Shown: positions 17,037 through 26,152, numbered from the stretch's first letter. The stretch: 47,239 bases of DNA from Chthoniobacter flavus (GCA_945883435.1 CAMCXK010000016.1:1-47239); one strand, 5' to 3'. Translations and numbers: made by a program. The notes: generated by a model not told the origin, from the letters alone.

Positions 17037-17986
17037 AATGCCGCTGCGACGATGCGTTCGAGTTCTTCGATATCCGCTGCGAATTTGCGGATTCCCTCGG
17101 CCAGCTTGTCGGTGGCCATGGCATCCTCGTTGAGCATCCAGCGGAAACTTTTCTCGCACAGTGCGATTTTTTCCACGGGATCTTGCGCAGCCAAGGCCGG
17201 ATCGAGTTTGCGAACGACTGGTTCGGTGGAATCCTGAAGCTCCTTCAAGAGATCGGGGCTGATGGTCAGGAGGTCGCAGCCCGCGAGTTCATGGATTTGT
17301 CCGGTGTTGCGGAAACTGGCTCCCATGACCTGGGTATGGTAGCCGAATTTTTTGTAGTAGTTGAAAATACGGTTCACCGATTGGACACCCGGGTCCTCGG
17401 CGCCGGCGTAGGATTTGCCGGTTTGTGCTTTGTAGTAGTCGTAAATCCGGCCCACAAACGGGGAGATGAGGCGCACACCAGCCTCGGCACAGGCGATGGC
17501 TTGTGGCAGCGAAAAGAGCAACGTGAGATTGCAATTGATACCCTCCTTCTGGCAGACGCCGGCGGCTTGGGCGCCTTCCCAGGTGGATGCGATCTTGATC
17601 AGGATCCGGTCGCGGGAAATACCAGCTTTTTCGTAAAGACCGATCAGATAACGGGCCTTGTCCACAGTGGCCTCGACATCAAAGGACAAACGGGCGTCCA
17701 CCTCGGTGGAAACCCGGCCGGGAACGATCGATAGGATTTGCCGTCCGAACGCGATCAACAAGTCGTCGATCACTTTGCGGTGGAGGGCGGCGCCGGAAAG
17801 CGACGATCCGCGATTGTCGGCAACCGCTTTCTCGAGGAGCGGCCGGTATTCAGGATGCTGAACCGCCTTGAAAATCAAAGTGGGATTGGTCGTGGCGTCC
17901 TGCGGGGTGTAGGCGCGGATGCTTTCGAAATCACCGGTGTCGGCGACCACGGTGGTGAATTGTTTGAGTTGATCAAGTGAGTTCAT
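17033..17986 (-). CDS. tal: Transaldolase
   Basis: The product of 317 residues is full length for the TalB type. Transaldolase moves a dihydroxyacetone unit between sugar phosphates in the non-oxidative pentose phosphate pathway. The Schiff-base lysine is Lys131 in [16 protein letters not shown]. Other family signatures are [12 protein letters not shown] near the N-terminus, [39 protein letters not shown] and [12 protein letters not shown]. It lies 95 bases after the FUSC-type gene on the same strand, so it may have its own promoter or be read through from the efflux operon. Confidence 0.97.
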   Translation of the reverse strand: MNSLDQLKQFTTVVADTGDFESIRAYTPQDATTNPTLIFKAVQHPEYRPLLEKAVADNRGSSLSGAALHRKVIDDLLIAFGRQILSIVPGRVSTEVDARLSFDVEATVDKARYLIGLYEKAGISRDRILIKIASTWEGAQAAGVCQKEGINCNLTLLFSLPQAIACAEAGVRLISPFVGRIYDYYKAQTGKSYAGAEDPGVQSVNRIFNYYKKFGYHTQVMGASFRNTGQIHELAGCDLLTISPDLLKELQDSTEPVVRKLDPALAAQDPVEKIALCEKSFRWMLNEDAMATDKLAEGIRKFAADIEELERIVAAAF

Positions 17987-18081
17987 GGTTTGATTAAAAA
18001 GAGCGGTTCAGTCTGTAAACCAGGCGCGGGAATTGCAAACGGGAAAATCAACGACCCGGAAACCGGTTTTTCCGTCCGGAT

Positions 18082-19059
18082 TCACTGGCGAAGATCGATT
18101 GTTGCGGGTGCGATCGGTTCCTTGGAAGAACTTTGAAAAAAGCAAGCCGCCGCGCCGCAGGTGAGGCCCAGAAGCACGGCCACCATTCGCTCGATCGATC
18201 CGGTGATCTCGATGCGGGGCTCGGGCAGGATCGTCGCCACAACAGCAAACATGGCTCCGGCCTGACGCAACACCGGCGCGTATCCTCCGTTTTTTTCCGC
18301 CAGCCATTCAAACAAGGCCACCCCGCCGCACAATCCCGCCAGATAAAGCCCGAAAGCATTTCCAAAATCCATGATGGCCGCCAAAAACAAAAATGCCGCA
18401 CCGATGCCGAGCAGGCCGCCAAGGAATTTCGGACGGATGAGCGACGGCTTGCCGGCAATCGTCAATGCCGTGGCGCAGGATGATCCAACCGTGACCGTCA
18501 ACTCGGTCGGCAGCAGCACGCAGGCCGCCACCAACGCCCCGCAAGTAGCCAGCCCGATCGGAAGTATCGACTCCGCGCCGGCAGGCGGAGCAGGTGGACC
18601 CGGCGCAAACCCGACCAATGCGCTGGCAATCGCTGTGGCAATGACGGCTGTGCAAACAGAGACCCCGTGGGCAAGACCGAACGGGAGGTCGCGGGCGGGA
18701 TACACGAACGCCTCGGCAAACATCGACGCGAGGCCCATGCCAAAAAGAATCGCGCAGGCTTTTCCCCAGCGATCGCCAAGCAACCTGGTTCCGATCCCCA
18801 TCGCGGCGAAGAAGAGCGGCAATGAGATCCACTGCTCGTTTGGTGCCAGCGCCAAAATCAGCAGGCCGGTGATCGAACCGCCGGCCGCGCCCGCCAGTCG
18901 CCTCGCAACGGAAAACCCATCGCAGGCGGGAAAGGCAATGAGCATTTGTGTGAGAAGAATCGCCAAAAACGGCTGGGGAACCTTCAGCGGGCCCACCACC
19001 AATGCGGCCAAAAGCACCGCCACCAACGCCCGCAGTGGAGCCCGGTTGCCCTCAATCAT
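18082..19059 (-). CDS. FUSC/AaeB-like inner membrane efflux protein
   Basis: The product of 325 residues is very hydrophobic, with about ten predicted transmembrane segments in two blocks. The first half begins RALVAVLLAALVVGPLKVPQPFLAILLTQMLI and continues through RRLAGAAGGSITGLLILALAP; the second carries GLLGIGAAFLFLAAIMDFG and ends near RMVAVLLGLTCGAAACFF. The layout resembles the FUSC/aromatic acid exporter (AaeB) family, but the large cytosolic region of canonical AaeB (about 655 residues) is absent. Its start overlaps the stop of the HlyD-type gene as ATGA, and a DUF1656-like gene precedes that, giving the aaeX-aaeA-aaeB order. The substrate is unknown. Confidence 0.75.
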   Translation of the reverse strand: MIEGNRAPLRALVAVLLAALVVGPLKVPQPFLAILLTQMLIAFPACDGFSVARRLAGAAGGSITGLLILALAPNEQWISLPLFFAAMGIGTRLLGDRWGKACAILFGMGLASMFAEAFVYPARDLPFGLAHGVSVCTAVIATAIASALVGFAPGPPAPPAGAESILPIGLATCGALVAACVLLPTELTVTVGSSCATALTIAGKPSLIRPKFLGGLLGIGAAFLFLAAIMDFGNAFGLYLAGLCGGVALFEWLAEKNGGYAPVLRQAGAMFAVVATILPEPRIEITGSIERMVAVLLGLTCGAAACFFQSSSKEPIAPATIDLRQ

Positions 19060-20147
19060 CGGCCGAGAGGGGGAATAAAGCCCTTTTCCTCGACCGACTG
19101 CAGGGTCCGCAAGCGAGACTCCCCGTCCGCACTGCGCGTGTCCACGATCACCGCCGAGCGGCCCCCCATGCGGAAATCCCCCCCCCCTTCCAGAACGATG
19201 CGAACCGGGAACCGCTGGGCCAGTTGCACAAAGTCGAAGGTCGGGCTCACCCGCGAAAAAACCCCTTCTCCGCCGGGGGTCGCCTGCGAGGCGGTGCCAA
19301 GGGGATAAACGGCTTTCGGGATGCCCTGCACGATGCCCTCGAACGACTCGCCGGGCTTCGACATGAGAAAAACCCGCGCCTTCTGACCCGGCCGGATGCG
19401 GCGCAAGTCGGTCTCGCGGAAATTCGCCAAAACGAACCAGATCGAGGAATCCACCAGCGAAAAAATCTGCTCGCCGGCCGCAGCGAAGGTGCCGGGCGCG
19501 ATTTGAAGGTTGGTGACGTGGCCGTCACAGGGGGCATAAACGCGGCAATAGGATGCCCGCAATTCGGCATCGCGCAACGCGGCAGCCGCCTCCTCGATGC
19601 GCGAATTGCGGCCTTCAAACTCCCCCAGCTCGTTGCAGGCCCGTTCAACCTCCGCCTCCGCCTCCCGCACGAGGGCCTGAGCGCCTTCCGCCCCGGACTG
19701 GGCTTTTTGAACACGGTCGGCCGAGGTGAAGTTCCCGGCCAGCAGGGGCTGAAGCCTCTGAAAGTGGGCCCCGGCGTAATCGGCGAGCGCCTTGCGCTCC
19801 GCCAGCGTCGCCCGGGCCGCCGCAATGCGGTCTCTCAAGGCGGCCACTTCGAGACGCACCAATTCCAGCCGCGCCCTTGCCCGGTCCGCCTCGGCCTCGT
19901 AGGGCCGGGCATCCAGCTCGAACAACAAGTCCCCCTTGCGCACCGGCTGGTTGTCGGTGACGTGCAAGCGCACAATCGACCCGCCGACTTGCGGGGCCAC
20001 CCCAACGACGTTTGCACGCACCTCTGCATCCTCGGTGCGCGGAAAATCCGACAGATTCCTCGCGACCGCCAGCAAAACGGCCCCCACGACGGCAAGCACC
20101 GCGACGCGGCCGGTCCACCAAAGAAACATCGAACGGGCGACAGTCAT
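19056..20147 (-). CDS. HlyD-family periplasmic adaptor (AaeA/EmrA-like)
   Basis: The product of 363 residues begins at ATG 20147 (MTVARSMFLWW) with one transmembrane helix (VAVLAVVGAVLLAVARNL). It continues with a biotinyl-lipoyl-like half-motif (VVGVAPQVGGSIVRLHVTDNQPVRKGDLLFELD), an Ala/Glu/Arg-rich coiled-coil hairpin (about 90-200), the matching half (CRVYAPCDGHVTNLQIAPGTFAAAGEQIFSLVD) and a beta-barrel region (WFVLANFRETDLRRIRPGQKARVFL). This is the usual membrane-fusion-protein layout linking an inner membrane pump to an outer-membrane channel. Start and stop both overlap the neighbours by 4 bases (ATGA), so the three genes form one translational unit. The TolC-like gene lies divergently upstream. 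Confidence 0.88.
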   Translation of the reverse strand: MTVARSMFLWWTGRVAVLAVVGAVLLAVARNLSDFPRTEDAEVRANVVGVAPQVGGSIVRLHVTDNQPVRKGDLLFELDARPYEAEADRARARLELVRLEVAALRDRIAAARATLAERKALADYAGAHFQRLQPLLAGNFTSADRVQKAQSGAEGAQALVREAEAEVERACNELGEFEGRNSRIEEAAAALRDAELRASYCRVYAPCDGHVTNLQIAPGTFAAAGEQIFSLVDSSIWFVLANFRETDLRRIRPGQKARVFLMSKPGESFEGIVQGIPKAVYPLGTASQATPGGEGVFSRVSPTFDFVQLAQRFPVRIVLEGGGDFRMGGRSAVIVDTRSADGESRLRTLQSVEEKGFIPPLGR

Positions 20148-20398
20148 CGGGCAGAGAAAAACAGCAGCCAAAAACCTCCTGCCAAGCCTGCAAAAACCAC
20201 CGGAACCATCAGAACCGCAGGCCTCAAAAGAGGTCCGCAACGCATTCTTGCCGCCACTTCCGCAAGCCCCCACGTTCCAATCAACGCGGCAATCATGCAG
20301 GCAAGCCATGCCGGGAAATAGGCCCCCGCGATGTTGATCAACGGGTCGCCCGAAATCTTGAACCAGGCGAGCAATACGGGCAGTTTGAGAGAACTCAT
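20144..20398 (-). CDS. DUF1656/AaeX-like small membrane protein
   Basis: This protein of up to 84 residues has two hydrophobic helices (INIAGAYFPAWLACMIAALIGTWGLAEVAARM and PAVLMVPVVFAGLAGGFWLLFF). The INIAG-x-YFPAWL opening resembles the D/E-I-x-x-FG-V-F-x-P start of DUF1656/AaeX proteins, which precede AaeA-type adaptors. The start is uncertain. ATG 20398 overlaps the divergent start of the TolC-like gene by two bases, which is hard to reconcile with two ribosome binding sites. An internal TTG just before INIAG would give a protein closer in length to known AaeX and free the divergent region. The stop overlaps the adaptor start (ATGA). Confidence 0.65.
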   Translation of the reverse strand: MSSLKLPVLLAWFKISGDPLINIAGAYFPAWLACMIAALIGTWGLAEVAARMRCGPLLRPAVLMVPVVFAGLAGGFWLLFFSAR

Positions 20399-21761
20399 GG
20401 CTCGTCGCGTAAAATGGCCCGTCACGGTTTGTTTGACAACGTCAATCCTGTTCGCCTGCCTGTCCGCCTCCGCGCAATCCTCGGAGGCCCCCCTACCTGT
20501 CTTCGACGCGTCGAAATCCTATGATCTGGGATCGCTTGTCGAACTCGGGATGGCGACGAACCCCGCCACCAGAGCCGCTTTTTTCAGGGCCCGGGCCGCC
20601 TCGTCAAAAATCGGCGAGGCGAAGGCCGCCTACCTGCCCGTGGTAAATGCGGCATTCGAGGGAGGGCTGGACCGCTGGTATACCCCTGCCACAGCGGCTC
20701 CGGATATTTTTCACCGCCGGCAGGCGACCACCATCCTTTCCCTCGAATATCTTCTTTTGGATTTCGGCAGGCGCGCGGCCGACGTCGCGCGCGCCGTGGC
20801 TTTTTGCGAGGCGGCCGGGCTTGTTTACGAACGCAAAATCCAAGTGGTGGTTTTTTCGATCCAGTCGCGCTACTTCGCGCATGAATCCGCCCTCTGGCAG
20901 GAACGAGCGGCCCAAGCCATGAGGGACTTTGCGCTCACGGCCTTTGAAACCATCCGCCTCGAATCCAACACCGGACTGGCCGCCAGGCCGGAATTCCTCC
21001 AAGCCCAAAAAAATCTTTTGGATGCCGAATACAAGGTCGACAAGGCCCGCGCCCTGGCGCGCAACACCCTGGGCGAACTCTGCGTCGCTTCGGGATTGCC
21101 GGCCGATACGCCGTTGAAACTCTCCGGGACCGAACTCCCGCCCGACTCCGCCGTCCTGCGCGAATCAGCGTCCCGCCTTGTCGAAGCGGCACTGGCCTCA
21201 AGACCGGACCTGGCCGCCCGGGCCGCCGAGGTGCGGGCGGGCAACGAAGCGGTGCGGCGTGCGGAAGCCGATTTTCTTCCCGAAGTCCGCCTGGAGGGCA
21301 ACTATGCCTACTCGGCGTTTCAATACGATTCTCAAACCGGAAAAGCCAAAAAATCGAATGCCGACGGCGTTAACGGCTACGGGGCTTTTCTCACCGTGTC
21401 ATGGGATTTGTTCGACGGATTCGAGCGGGTCGAGCGCCTGAAAAACCGCCGTGACGAGGAGAAAGCGGCCCGTGAGGACCTTGCCGCGGCACAGTTGGAA
21501 GCGACCCGGGATGTCTGGATCGCCTACCAGGATTCCTTCAGCGCCGCAGGCCGTGTGGAGTTCGCCGAGGGATTTGTGGTTTCGGCCACCGAGAATTTCG
21601 CCGCCGCCGAAAGCGCCTACCAGGCCGGACTCATTCCGGTGGCCGAGCTGGCCGATGCCGCGGGTCAACTGGCGGTGGCGCGCTTTGCACGGGCGGAAGC
21701 GGTGGCCGACTACTCGATCGTGCTGGCCAATCTCGCGCTCGCCATGGGATCGGTCCGCTAG
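20397..21761 (+). CDS. TolC-like outer-membrane efflux protein
   Basis: The product of 454 residues starts with a signal peptide (RRVKWPVTVCLTTSILFACLSASAQ). It then has the twofold pattern of outer-membrane factors: LGSLVELGMATNPATRAAFFRARAASSKIGEAKAAYLPVVNAAFEG in the first half and LVEAALASRPDLAARAAEVRAGNEAVRRAEADFLPEVRLEGNYAYS in the second, each followed by long helices. It is presumably the outer-membrane channel for the divergent AaeX/AaeA/AaeB-like set. An AG-rich GAGAGA at about 20388-20393 supports ATG 20397. The C-terminus overlaps the convergent pabB stop by 4 bases. Confidence 0.88.
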   Translation: MARRVKWPVTVCLTTSILFACLSASAQSSEAPLPVFDASKSYDLGSLVELGMATNPATRAAFFRARAASSKIGEAKAAYLPVVNAAFEGGLDRWYTPATAAPDIFHRRQATTILSLEYLLLDFGRRAADVARAVAFCEAAGLVYERKIQVVVFSIQSRYFAHESALWQERAAQAMRDFALTAFETIRLESNTGLAARPEFLQAQKNLLDAEYKVDKARALARNTLGELCVASGLPADTPLKLSGTELPPDSAVLRESASRLVEAALASRPDLAARAAEVRAGNEAVRRAEADFLPEVRLEGNYAYSAFQYDSQTGKAKKSNADGVNGYGAFLTVSWDLFDGFERVERLKNRRDEEKAAREDLAAAQLEATRDVWIAYQDSFSAAGRVEFAEGFVVSATENFAAAESAYQAGLIPVAELADAAGQLAVARFARAEAVADYSIVLANLALAMGSVR

Positions 21762-22951
21762 GCACCCGCCGCCCCGCATCGCCCCCCGGCCGCCTCCAGC
21801 AGTCCGGCCGCCTTGTCCCAGGTCTCCAGCCACTCGCGCTGGGGATCCGAGTCCGCCACAATACCTGCTCCGACATGGAAGGATGCCATTCCCCCCTCGA
21901 AGACCGCCGTGCGAATGGCGATCGAAAAACTGCTCCGCCCGTCGAAGCCGAAAAAGCCGATGGCACCGGTGTAAATGCCCCTCCGGTGCGGCTCCAGCTC
22001 CGCGATGATTTCCAGAGCCCGCTTTTTCGGAGCCCCGGAAATCGAGCCCCCCGGAAAGCAAGCGCGCAGGGCTTCAACCGGCCCCACATCCTCCCTCAGG
22101 CGTCCCCGCACGCAAGAAACGAGGTGGAAGACCTGATTGTAGCGCTCGAGGGCCAGCAACTCCGGCACTTTCACACTTCCGTATTCACAGACCGACCCCA
22201 GATCGTTGCGCTCCATGTCGGTGATCATGACCAGCTCGGCAATTTCCTTGGGGGAGGTGGCCAATTCGCGGATTTCATTCCAATCCCTGTCCGGAGCGGC
22301 CCGCCGGGGCCGGGTGCCCTTGATCGGCCGCGTTTCAACAAGCCGTCCGTTGAAATCGAGAAAAAGCTCGGGCGAACTCGACGCGACCGTCGTCCCCCCG
22401 AGACATAAAAACGCACTTTGCGGAGCCGGCGAGATGCGGCGCAGCCGTTCATAAAAAATCCAAGGATCGACCGTTGTGCGGGCGTGGAAGGGATGGCTCA
22501 GACACACCTGGTAGATATCACCGGCGGCAATGTAATCCTTCGCCTTGGCCACCATGCGTTTGAACGTATCCCTGTCGACTTGCGGCTGGAAGTCGATGGA
22601 TGGCGCACCGGAGTCCAGCTTGTCCAAACCGCACGGAGGCGGCGCATCAGCCGGAAAAACCGCCAGCTGATCATAAAGCCCGAACCTCCATCGACCATCG
22701 AAACCCACCCAGCCGACCGCAGCTCCCCGGGCGAACTCCTCTCCAAAAGACCGGGAGACGCCTTGGAACCAGTCTTGCAACTTCTCCCAGCCATCCCCCT
22801 CCACCACATCCACCGGAGACGACCCCACGAGGGAAACTGCCCCCGGCCGCGGAAGCGAGGAGTCGAGGAAGACAAATCCCGGCTCGTGGCGGCGGAGCCG
22901 GGCCTCCGCCAACGCCTCGCGGCGCGCGGCACCGCTGGGATTCGGATTCAT
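21758..22951 (-). CDS. pabB: Aminodeoxychorismate synthase component I
   Basis: The product of 397 residues belongs to the chorismate-utilising enzyme family. The diagnostic motif is PIKGTRPR with Lys211; this lysine marks aminodeoxychorismate synthase, whereas anthranilate synthase has Ala at that place. Other family blocks are IAAGDIYQVCLSHPF, SSSPELFL, ELVMITDMERNDLG, ACFPGGSISGAPKKRALEII and HVGAGIVADSDPQREW. The enzyme makes 4-amino-4-deoxychorismate for folate synthesis together with a glutaminase subunit that is not encoded here. The N-terminal region is shorter than in E. coli PabB (453 residues). The gene is convergent with the TolC-like gene and divergent from the next exported protein. 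Confidence 0.92.
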   Translation of the reverse strand: MNPNPSGAARREALAEARLRRHEPGFVFLDSSLPRPGAVSLVGSSPVDVVEGDGWEKLQDWFQGVSRSFGEEFARGAAVGWVGFDGRWRFGLYDQLAVFPADAPPPCGLDKLDSGAPSIDFQPQVDRDTFKRMVAKAKDYIAAGDIYQVCLSHPFHARTTVDPWIFYERLRRISPAPQSAFLCLGGTTVASSSPELFLDFNGRLVETRPIKGTRPRRAAPDRDWNEIRELATSPKEIAELVMITDMERNDLGSVCEYGSVKVPELLALERYNQVFHLVSCVRGRLREDVGPVEALRACFPGGSISGAPKKRALEIIAELEPHRRGIYTGAIGFFGFDGRSSFSIAIRTAVFEGGMASFHVGAGIVADSDPQREWLETWDKAAGLLEAAGGRCGAAGA

Positions 22952-23003
22952 GCGCTTGCCAAGTCACAGCAAAGTTGGTGGACTTTCAAGCCCGCCGCAA
23001 TCC

Positions 23004-23636
23004 ATGTCCCGACCGCACGTTTTCACCGCAGCCCTCCTCGTATTCCTCGGATCCAGCCTGCGCGCCCAGGAGCCGGCCGCTCCCGAAACCGCAGGCTCCC
23101 CGCTTCTCGGACCCGCTCCCACGCTGGAGGCCGCCCCGGTGACCCCTTCCGATGCCGATTTTCTCACGCTCCCGAGCGAGGCTCAAACATCCACCGGCGG
23201 GGAGGCCGCCCCGCTGAGCGGAGAGGTTCCCGCGCTCCCGGAGACGGATCGCGACTTCATCGACTCCGCCGCCGCGATCCCCGACATCGGTTCCGAGGAG
23301 GCCCCTCTCGATCCGCGACGCGCCGCCGCTGCCGGCGGGGAACTGGAGCGCAAAATGAAAGTGCGCTACACCACCGCGCGCACCAAGGCCCTGGCAGACA
23401 CCGAGGTGGCAGCGCTACTTGAAAAAGCCAAATCCGCGCGCACCTTCGAGGCCGAACGCGCCGCCTACCGCGCCTACTACCGCGCTCTTTTCCGCACCAT
23501 GCGAAAAATCGACCCGTCGATCTCAAAGCGTTGCGACACGATGGAAAAAGCCTACCTCGCCCGCCTCTCCCAATCCCGCATCGAGCCGACCATCCCGCTC
23601 GAGGCCCCGCCGAAGGCCTCCGCACTCTCCAACTGA
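23004..23636 (+). CDS. Exported Pro/Ala-rich protein of unknown function
   Basis: The product of 210 residues starts at ATG 23004 with a signal peptide (SRPHVFTAALLVFLGSSLRA, cleavage before QEPAAP). A low-complexity Ala/Pro/Glu-rich part of about 90 residues follows, then a more ordered, basic helical C-terminal region (LERKMKVRYTTARTKALADTEVAALLEKAKSARTFEAERAAYRAYYRALFRTMRKIDPSI). No known family is recognised. An in-frame upstream ATG at 22950 would extend into the pabB start region and spoil the signal peptide. It precedes prs by 13 bases and so probably leads that operon. Confidence 0.65.
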   Translation: MSRPHVFTAALLVFLGSSLRAQEPAAPETAGSPLLGPAPTLEAAPVTPSDADFLTLPSEAQTSTGGEAAPLSGEVPALPETDRDFIDSAAAIPDIGSEEAPLDPRRAAAAGGELERKMKVRYTTARTKALADTEVAALLEKAKSARTFEAERAAYRAYYRALFRTMRKIDPSISKRCDTMEKAYLARLSQSRIEPTIPLEAPPKASALSN

Positions 23637-23649
23637 CCCACTCCGCTTC

Positions 23650-24612
23650 ATGATCCTGTCCAGCAACCCCGAGATGAAAATTTTTACCGGCAACGCGCAT
23701 CCATCGCTTGCCAGCGACATTTGCGGATACCTCGGGGTGGAACTCGGCAACGCGAAAGTCAGTTCGTTTCCGGACGGCGAAACGTTTGTCAAAATCGACG
23801 ACAACATCCGCGGCCGCGACGTCTTCATCATCCAACCGACCTGTCCCCCGACGAACCAGAATCTGATGGAGCTTTTGATCATGGTCGATGCCGCGCGGCG
23901 GGCCAGTGCCGCCCGCATCACGGCGGTGATCCCGTTCTTTGGCTATGCCCGGCAGGACCGCAAGGACCAGCCCCGCGTGCCGATCACAGCCAAGCTGGTG
24001 GCCAACCTGCTCGTGGCCGCAGGCGTCAACCGCGTGCTCACCATGGATCTCCATGCCCAGCAATTGCAGGGTTTTTTTGACATCCCGGTCGACCACCTTC
24101 ACGCCCTTCCGGTCATGGTCGAGCACATCCGCCAGCTGGACATTCCCGACCTCATCGTGGTCTCTCCCGATGTCGGCGGGGTGAAAATGGCATCCGCCTA
24201 CGCCACCGCGCTGGGAACGCGCCTGGCGATCGTTGTGAAACAGCGCAAAAGCGCCACCGAAACCGAGGCCTCCCACATCATCGGCGAGGTGGAGGGAAAA
24301 AACGTCTTGATCGTCGACGACCTCACTGAGACGGCCGGCACAATCACCAGCGCGGCCCGCATGCTGCGGAAAAATGGAGCCCGCGATATTTATGCTGGCA
24401 TTTCCCACACGATTCTCACAGATTTGGCCGTTGAGCGACTGAAAGGCTCCGAATTGAAGGAGCTGATCTCGACGAACAGTGTTCCGGCCCGCCTCTCGAT
24501 CGGCGACAGGGTGACCTCACTCTCGGTGGCCGGATTGCTGGGCGAGGGAATCCGACGCATCCACGACGATGAGTCGGTCAGTTCGCTTTTCGAAGTCAAA
24601 CCCAAATCGTAA
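23650..24612 (+). CDS. prs: Ribose-phosphate pyrophosphokinase
   Basis: The product of 320 residues makes PRPP from ribose 5-phosphate and ATP for purine, pyrimidine, His and Trp synthesis. The sequence shows MKIFTGNAHPSLASDICGYLG, the SSFPDGETFVKI region, the ATP-contacting PFFGYARQDRK, the metal-binding MDLHAQQLQGFFDIPVDHL and the PRPP loop VLIVDDLTETAGTI. Either ATG 23650 or the ATG eight codons later (MKIFTGN) could be used. It is followed after 2 bases by rplY, the common prs-ctc-pth order. Confidence 0.97.
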   Translation: MILSSNPEMKIFTGNAHPSLASDICGYLGVELGNAKVSSFPDGETFVKIDDNIRGRDVFIIQPTCPPTNQNLMELLIMVDAARRASAARITAVIPFFGYARQDRKDQPRVPITAKLVANLLVAAGVNRVLTMDLHAQQLQGFFDIPVDHLHALPVMVEHIRQLDIPDLIVVSPDVGGVKMASAYATALGTRLAIVVKQRKSATETEASHIIGEVEGKNVLIVDDLTETAGTITSAARMLRKNGARDIYAGISHTILTDLAVERLKGSELKELISTNSVPARLSIGDRVTSLSVAGLLGEGIRRIHDDESVSSLFEVKPKS

Positions 24613-24614
24613 TT

Positions 24615-25262
24615 ATGGCCAAGCAAGTCACACTCACAGCCCGTCCCCGCGTTGAAAGCGGTCGCAACGCCGTGAAACGCGTCCGCTCCCGCGGCGCCGT
24701 TCCCGCCGTCATCTACGGGCATCACACCGAACCCGCCAACCTGGAGGTCTCGCACCGCGATCTGGAGATCATCCTTTCCCACGCCGTGGGTGAAAACATC
24801 CTGGTCAATCTCCAAATCGACAATGGCGGCAAGACAGCTTCACAGCTTTCTCTCATCCAAGAGGTCCAGCATCACACCTTGAAACCCCAAATCCTCCACG
24901 TGGATTTCCATGCGGTTTCGGCCACCGAGAAAATCACGGCGGAAGTCGCCATCGAACCGTTCGGCGAGTCCGACGGAGTCAAAAACTACGGTGGTCTTCT
25001 CGAACACAATATTCGTTCGTTGAGCATTCGCTGCCTGCCGCAAAACCTTCCGGAAATCATTCGCGTGGATGTCACCGCCCTGAAAGTTGGCGAAGCGATC
25101 CACATCCGGGACCTGCAGCTCCCCGAGGGCGTTGAAGCGAATGCTGACGGCGATCTGACTGTTTTCATCGTCGCCGAACCCAAAGTGGGCGACGAGACAC
25201 CTGCGACCGGCGCCACCTCGCCCGAAGTGCTGAAAGAAAAGAAGGCCGAGGCCAAGAAGTAA
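24615..25262 (+). CDS. rplY: 50S ribosomal protein L25, CTC form
   Basis: The product of 215 residues has the N-terminal L25 domain that binds 5S rRNA (KQVTLTARPRVESGRNAVKRVRSRGAVPAVIYG, then NLEVSHRDLEIIL) and the C-terminal TL5/CTC beta domain (LHVDFHAVSATEKITAEVAIEPFGESDGVKNYGG...LPEIIRVDVTALKVGEAIHI). The tail is Lys/Glu/Ala-rich (LKEKKAEAKK). It is the long CTC type typical outside the gamma-proteobacteria. It lies 2 bases after prs and 9 bases before pth. Confidence 0.96.
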   Translation: MAKQVTLTARPRVESGRNAVKRVRSRGAVPAVIYGHHTEPANLEVSHRDLEIILSHAVGENILVNLQIDNGGKTASQLSLIQEVQHHTLKPQILHVDFHAVSATEKITAEVAIEPFGESDGVKNYGGLLEHNIRSLSIRCLPQNLPEIIRVDVTALKVGEAIHIRDLQLPEGVEANADGDLTVFIVAEPKVGDETPATGATSPEVLKEKKAEAKK

Positions 25263-25271
25263 CCGGCCCCC

Positions 25272-25850
25272 GTGGAATCCGCCGCTTACCGACTTGTCGC
25301 CTGCCTGGGCAACCCAGGCCCCTCCTACCGCGAGACCCGCCACAATGTGGGTTTTCTGGTCGGCGACGAATTGGCGCGGCGGAGCGCCACCACATTCACA
25401 TTCGATCCGAAATGGAATGCCGACACCGCGCGCACGGGCGGACGCACACTCATGAAACCCCAGACGTTCATGAACCTGAGCGGCGAGGCCGTGGCCGGAT
25501 TCGCCCGGTATTTCAAGATTCCCGCGGGCGAAATCATGGTTGTTCTGGACGACGTCTCGATCCCGCTCGGAAACCTCCGGTTGAGAAAATCCGGCACAGC
25601 CGGCGGGCACAACGGCCTGGAATCCGTGCTTGTTCATCTCGGCACCTCGGCGGTCCCGCGCTTGCGCGTGGGAATCGGCCAACCCGGCTCTCGATCCCTT
25701 CACGACCATGTCCTCGGCACTTTCGCCCCGGAAGAACTGCCTGCCCTGCAGGCTTCGATTTCACGCGCCTCGGATGCCTTCGAGTTCGCCAACGCCCACG
25801 GCATCGAAGCGGCAATGAACCAATTCAACCAAAAACCACAGGAACCATGA
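25272..25850 (+). CDS. pth: Peptidyl-tRNA hydrolase
   Basis: The product of 192 residues recycles tRNA from prematurely released peptidyl-tRNA. Family motifs are CLGNPGPSYRETRHNVGF, containing the catalytic His24 and Asn14, KPQTFMNLSGEAV, VVLDDVSIPLGNLRLRKSGTAGGHNGLESV and RLRVGIGQP. The start is GTG 25272, since there is no in-frame ATG between the rplY stop and the first conserved motif. The stop overlaps the rpsF start (ATGA). Confidence 0.96.
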   Translation: MESAAYRLVACLGNPGPSYRETRHNVGFLVGDELARRSATTFTFDPKWNADTARTGGRTLMKPQTFMNLSGEAVAGFARYFKIPAGEIMVVLDDVSIPLGNLRLRKSGTAGGHNGLESVLVHLGTSAVPRLRVGIGQPGSRSLHDHVLGTFAPEELPALQASISRASDAFEFANAHGIEAAMNQFNQKPQEP

Positions 25851-26152
25851 ACCGATACGAAGCACTCCTCGCACTCAACACGCGCGGCAAAGAAGAAACC
25901 ATCAAGGACACCATCGAACGCCTGGAAAAACTCCTCGCCACAGAAGGTGCCCGCCTCGAACAAACCCAGCGCCTCGAAAAACGCGAACTCGCCTACGAGG
26001 TCAACCACCTCACCAGCGCCTATTTCGTCAACTTCGTTTTCGAGGCCGAGCCGGCCACCATCGAGAAACTGCGTGCCAAGCTCAAACTCGACAACGACGT
26101 GGTTCTTCAAAACTACCTCAAGTTGCCTGCCAAACTCTCAGCGGCCGCCTGA
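25847..26152 (+). CDS. rpsF: 30S ribosomal protein S6
   Basis: The product of 101 residues matches bacterial S6: MNRYEALLALNTRGKEETIKDTIERLEKLL, the RLEKRELAYEVNHLTSAYFVNFVFEAEPATIEKL core and LDNDVVLQNYLKL at the end. It is translationally coupled to pth by an ATGA overlap, and ssb follows 23 bases later. In many bacteria rpsR and rplI come after ssb; they are not here. Confidence 0.95.
   Translation: MNRYEALLALNTRGKEETIKDTIERLEKLLATEGARLEQTQRLEKRELAYEVNHLTSAYFVNFVFEAEPATIEKLRAKLKLDNDVVLQNYLKLPAKLSAAA

Noticed and set aside
23257-24408. 383-codon open frame on the minus strand
   Set aside because: It is antisense to prs and the preceding exported protein, both better supported. It shows no domain.
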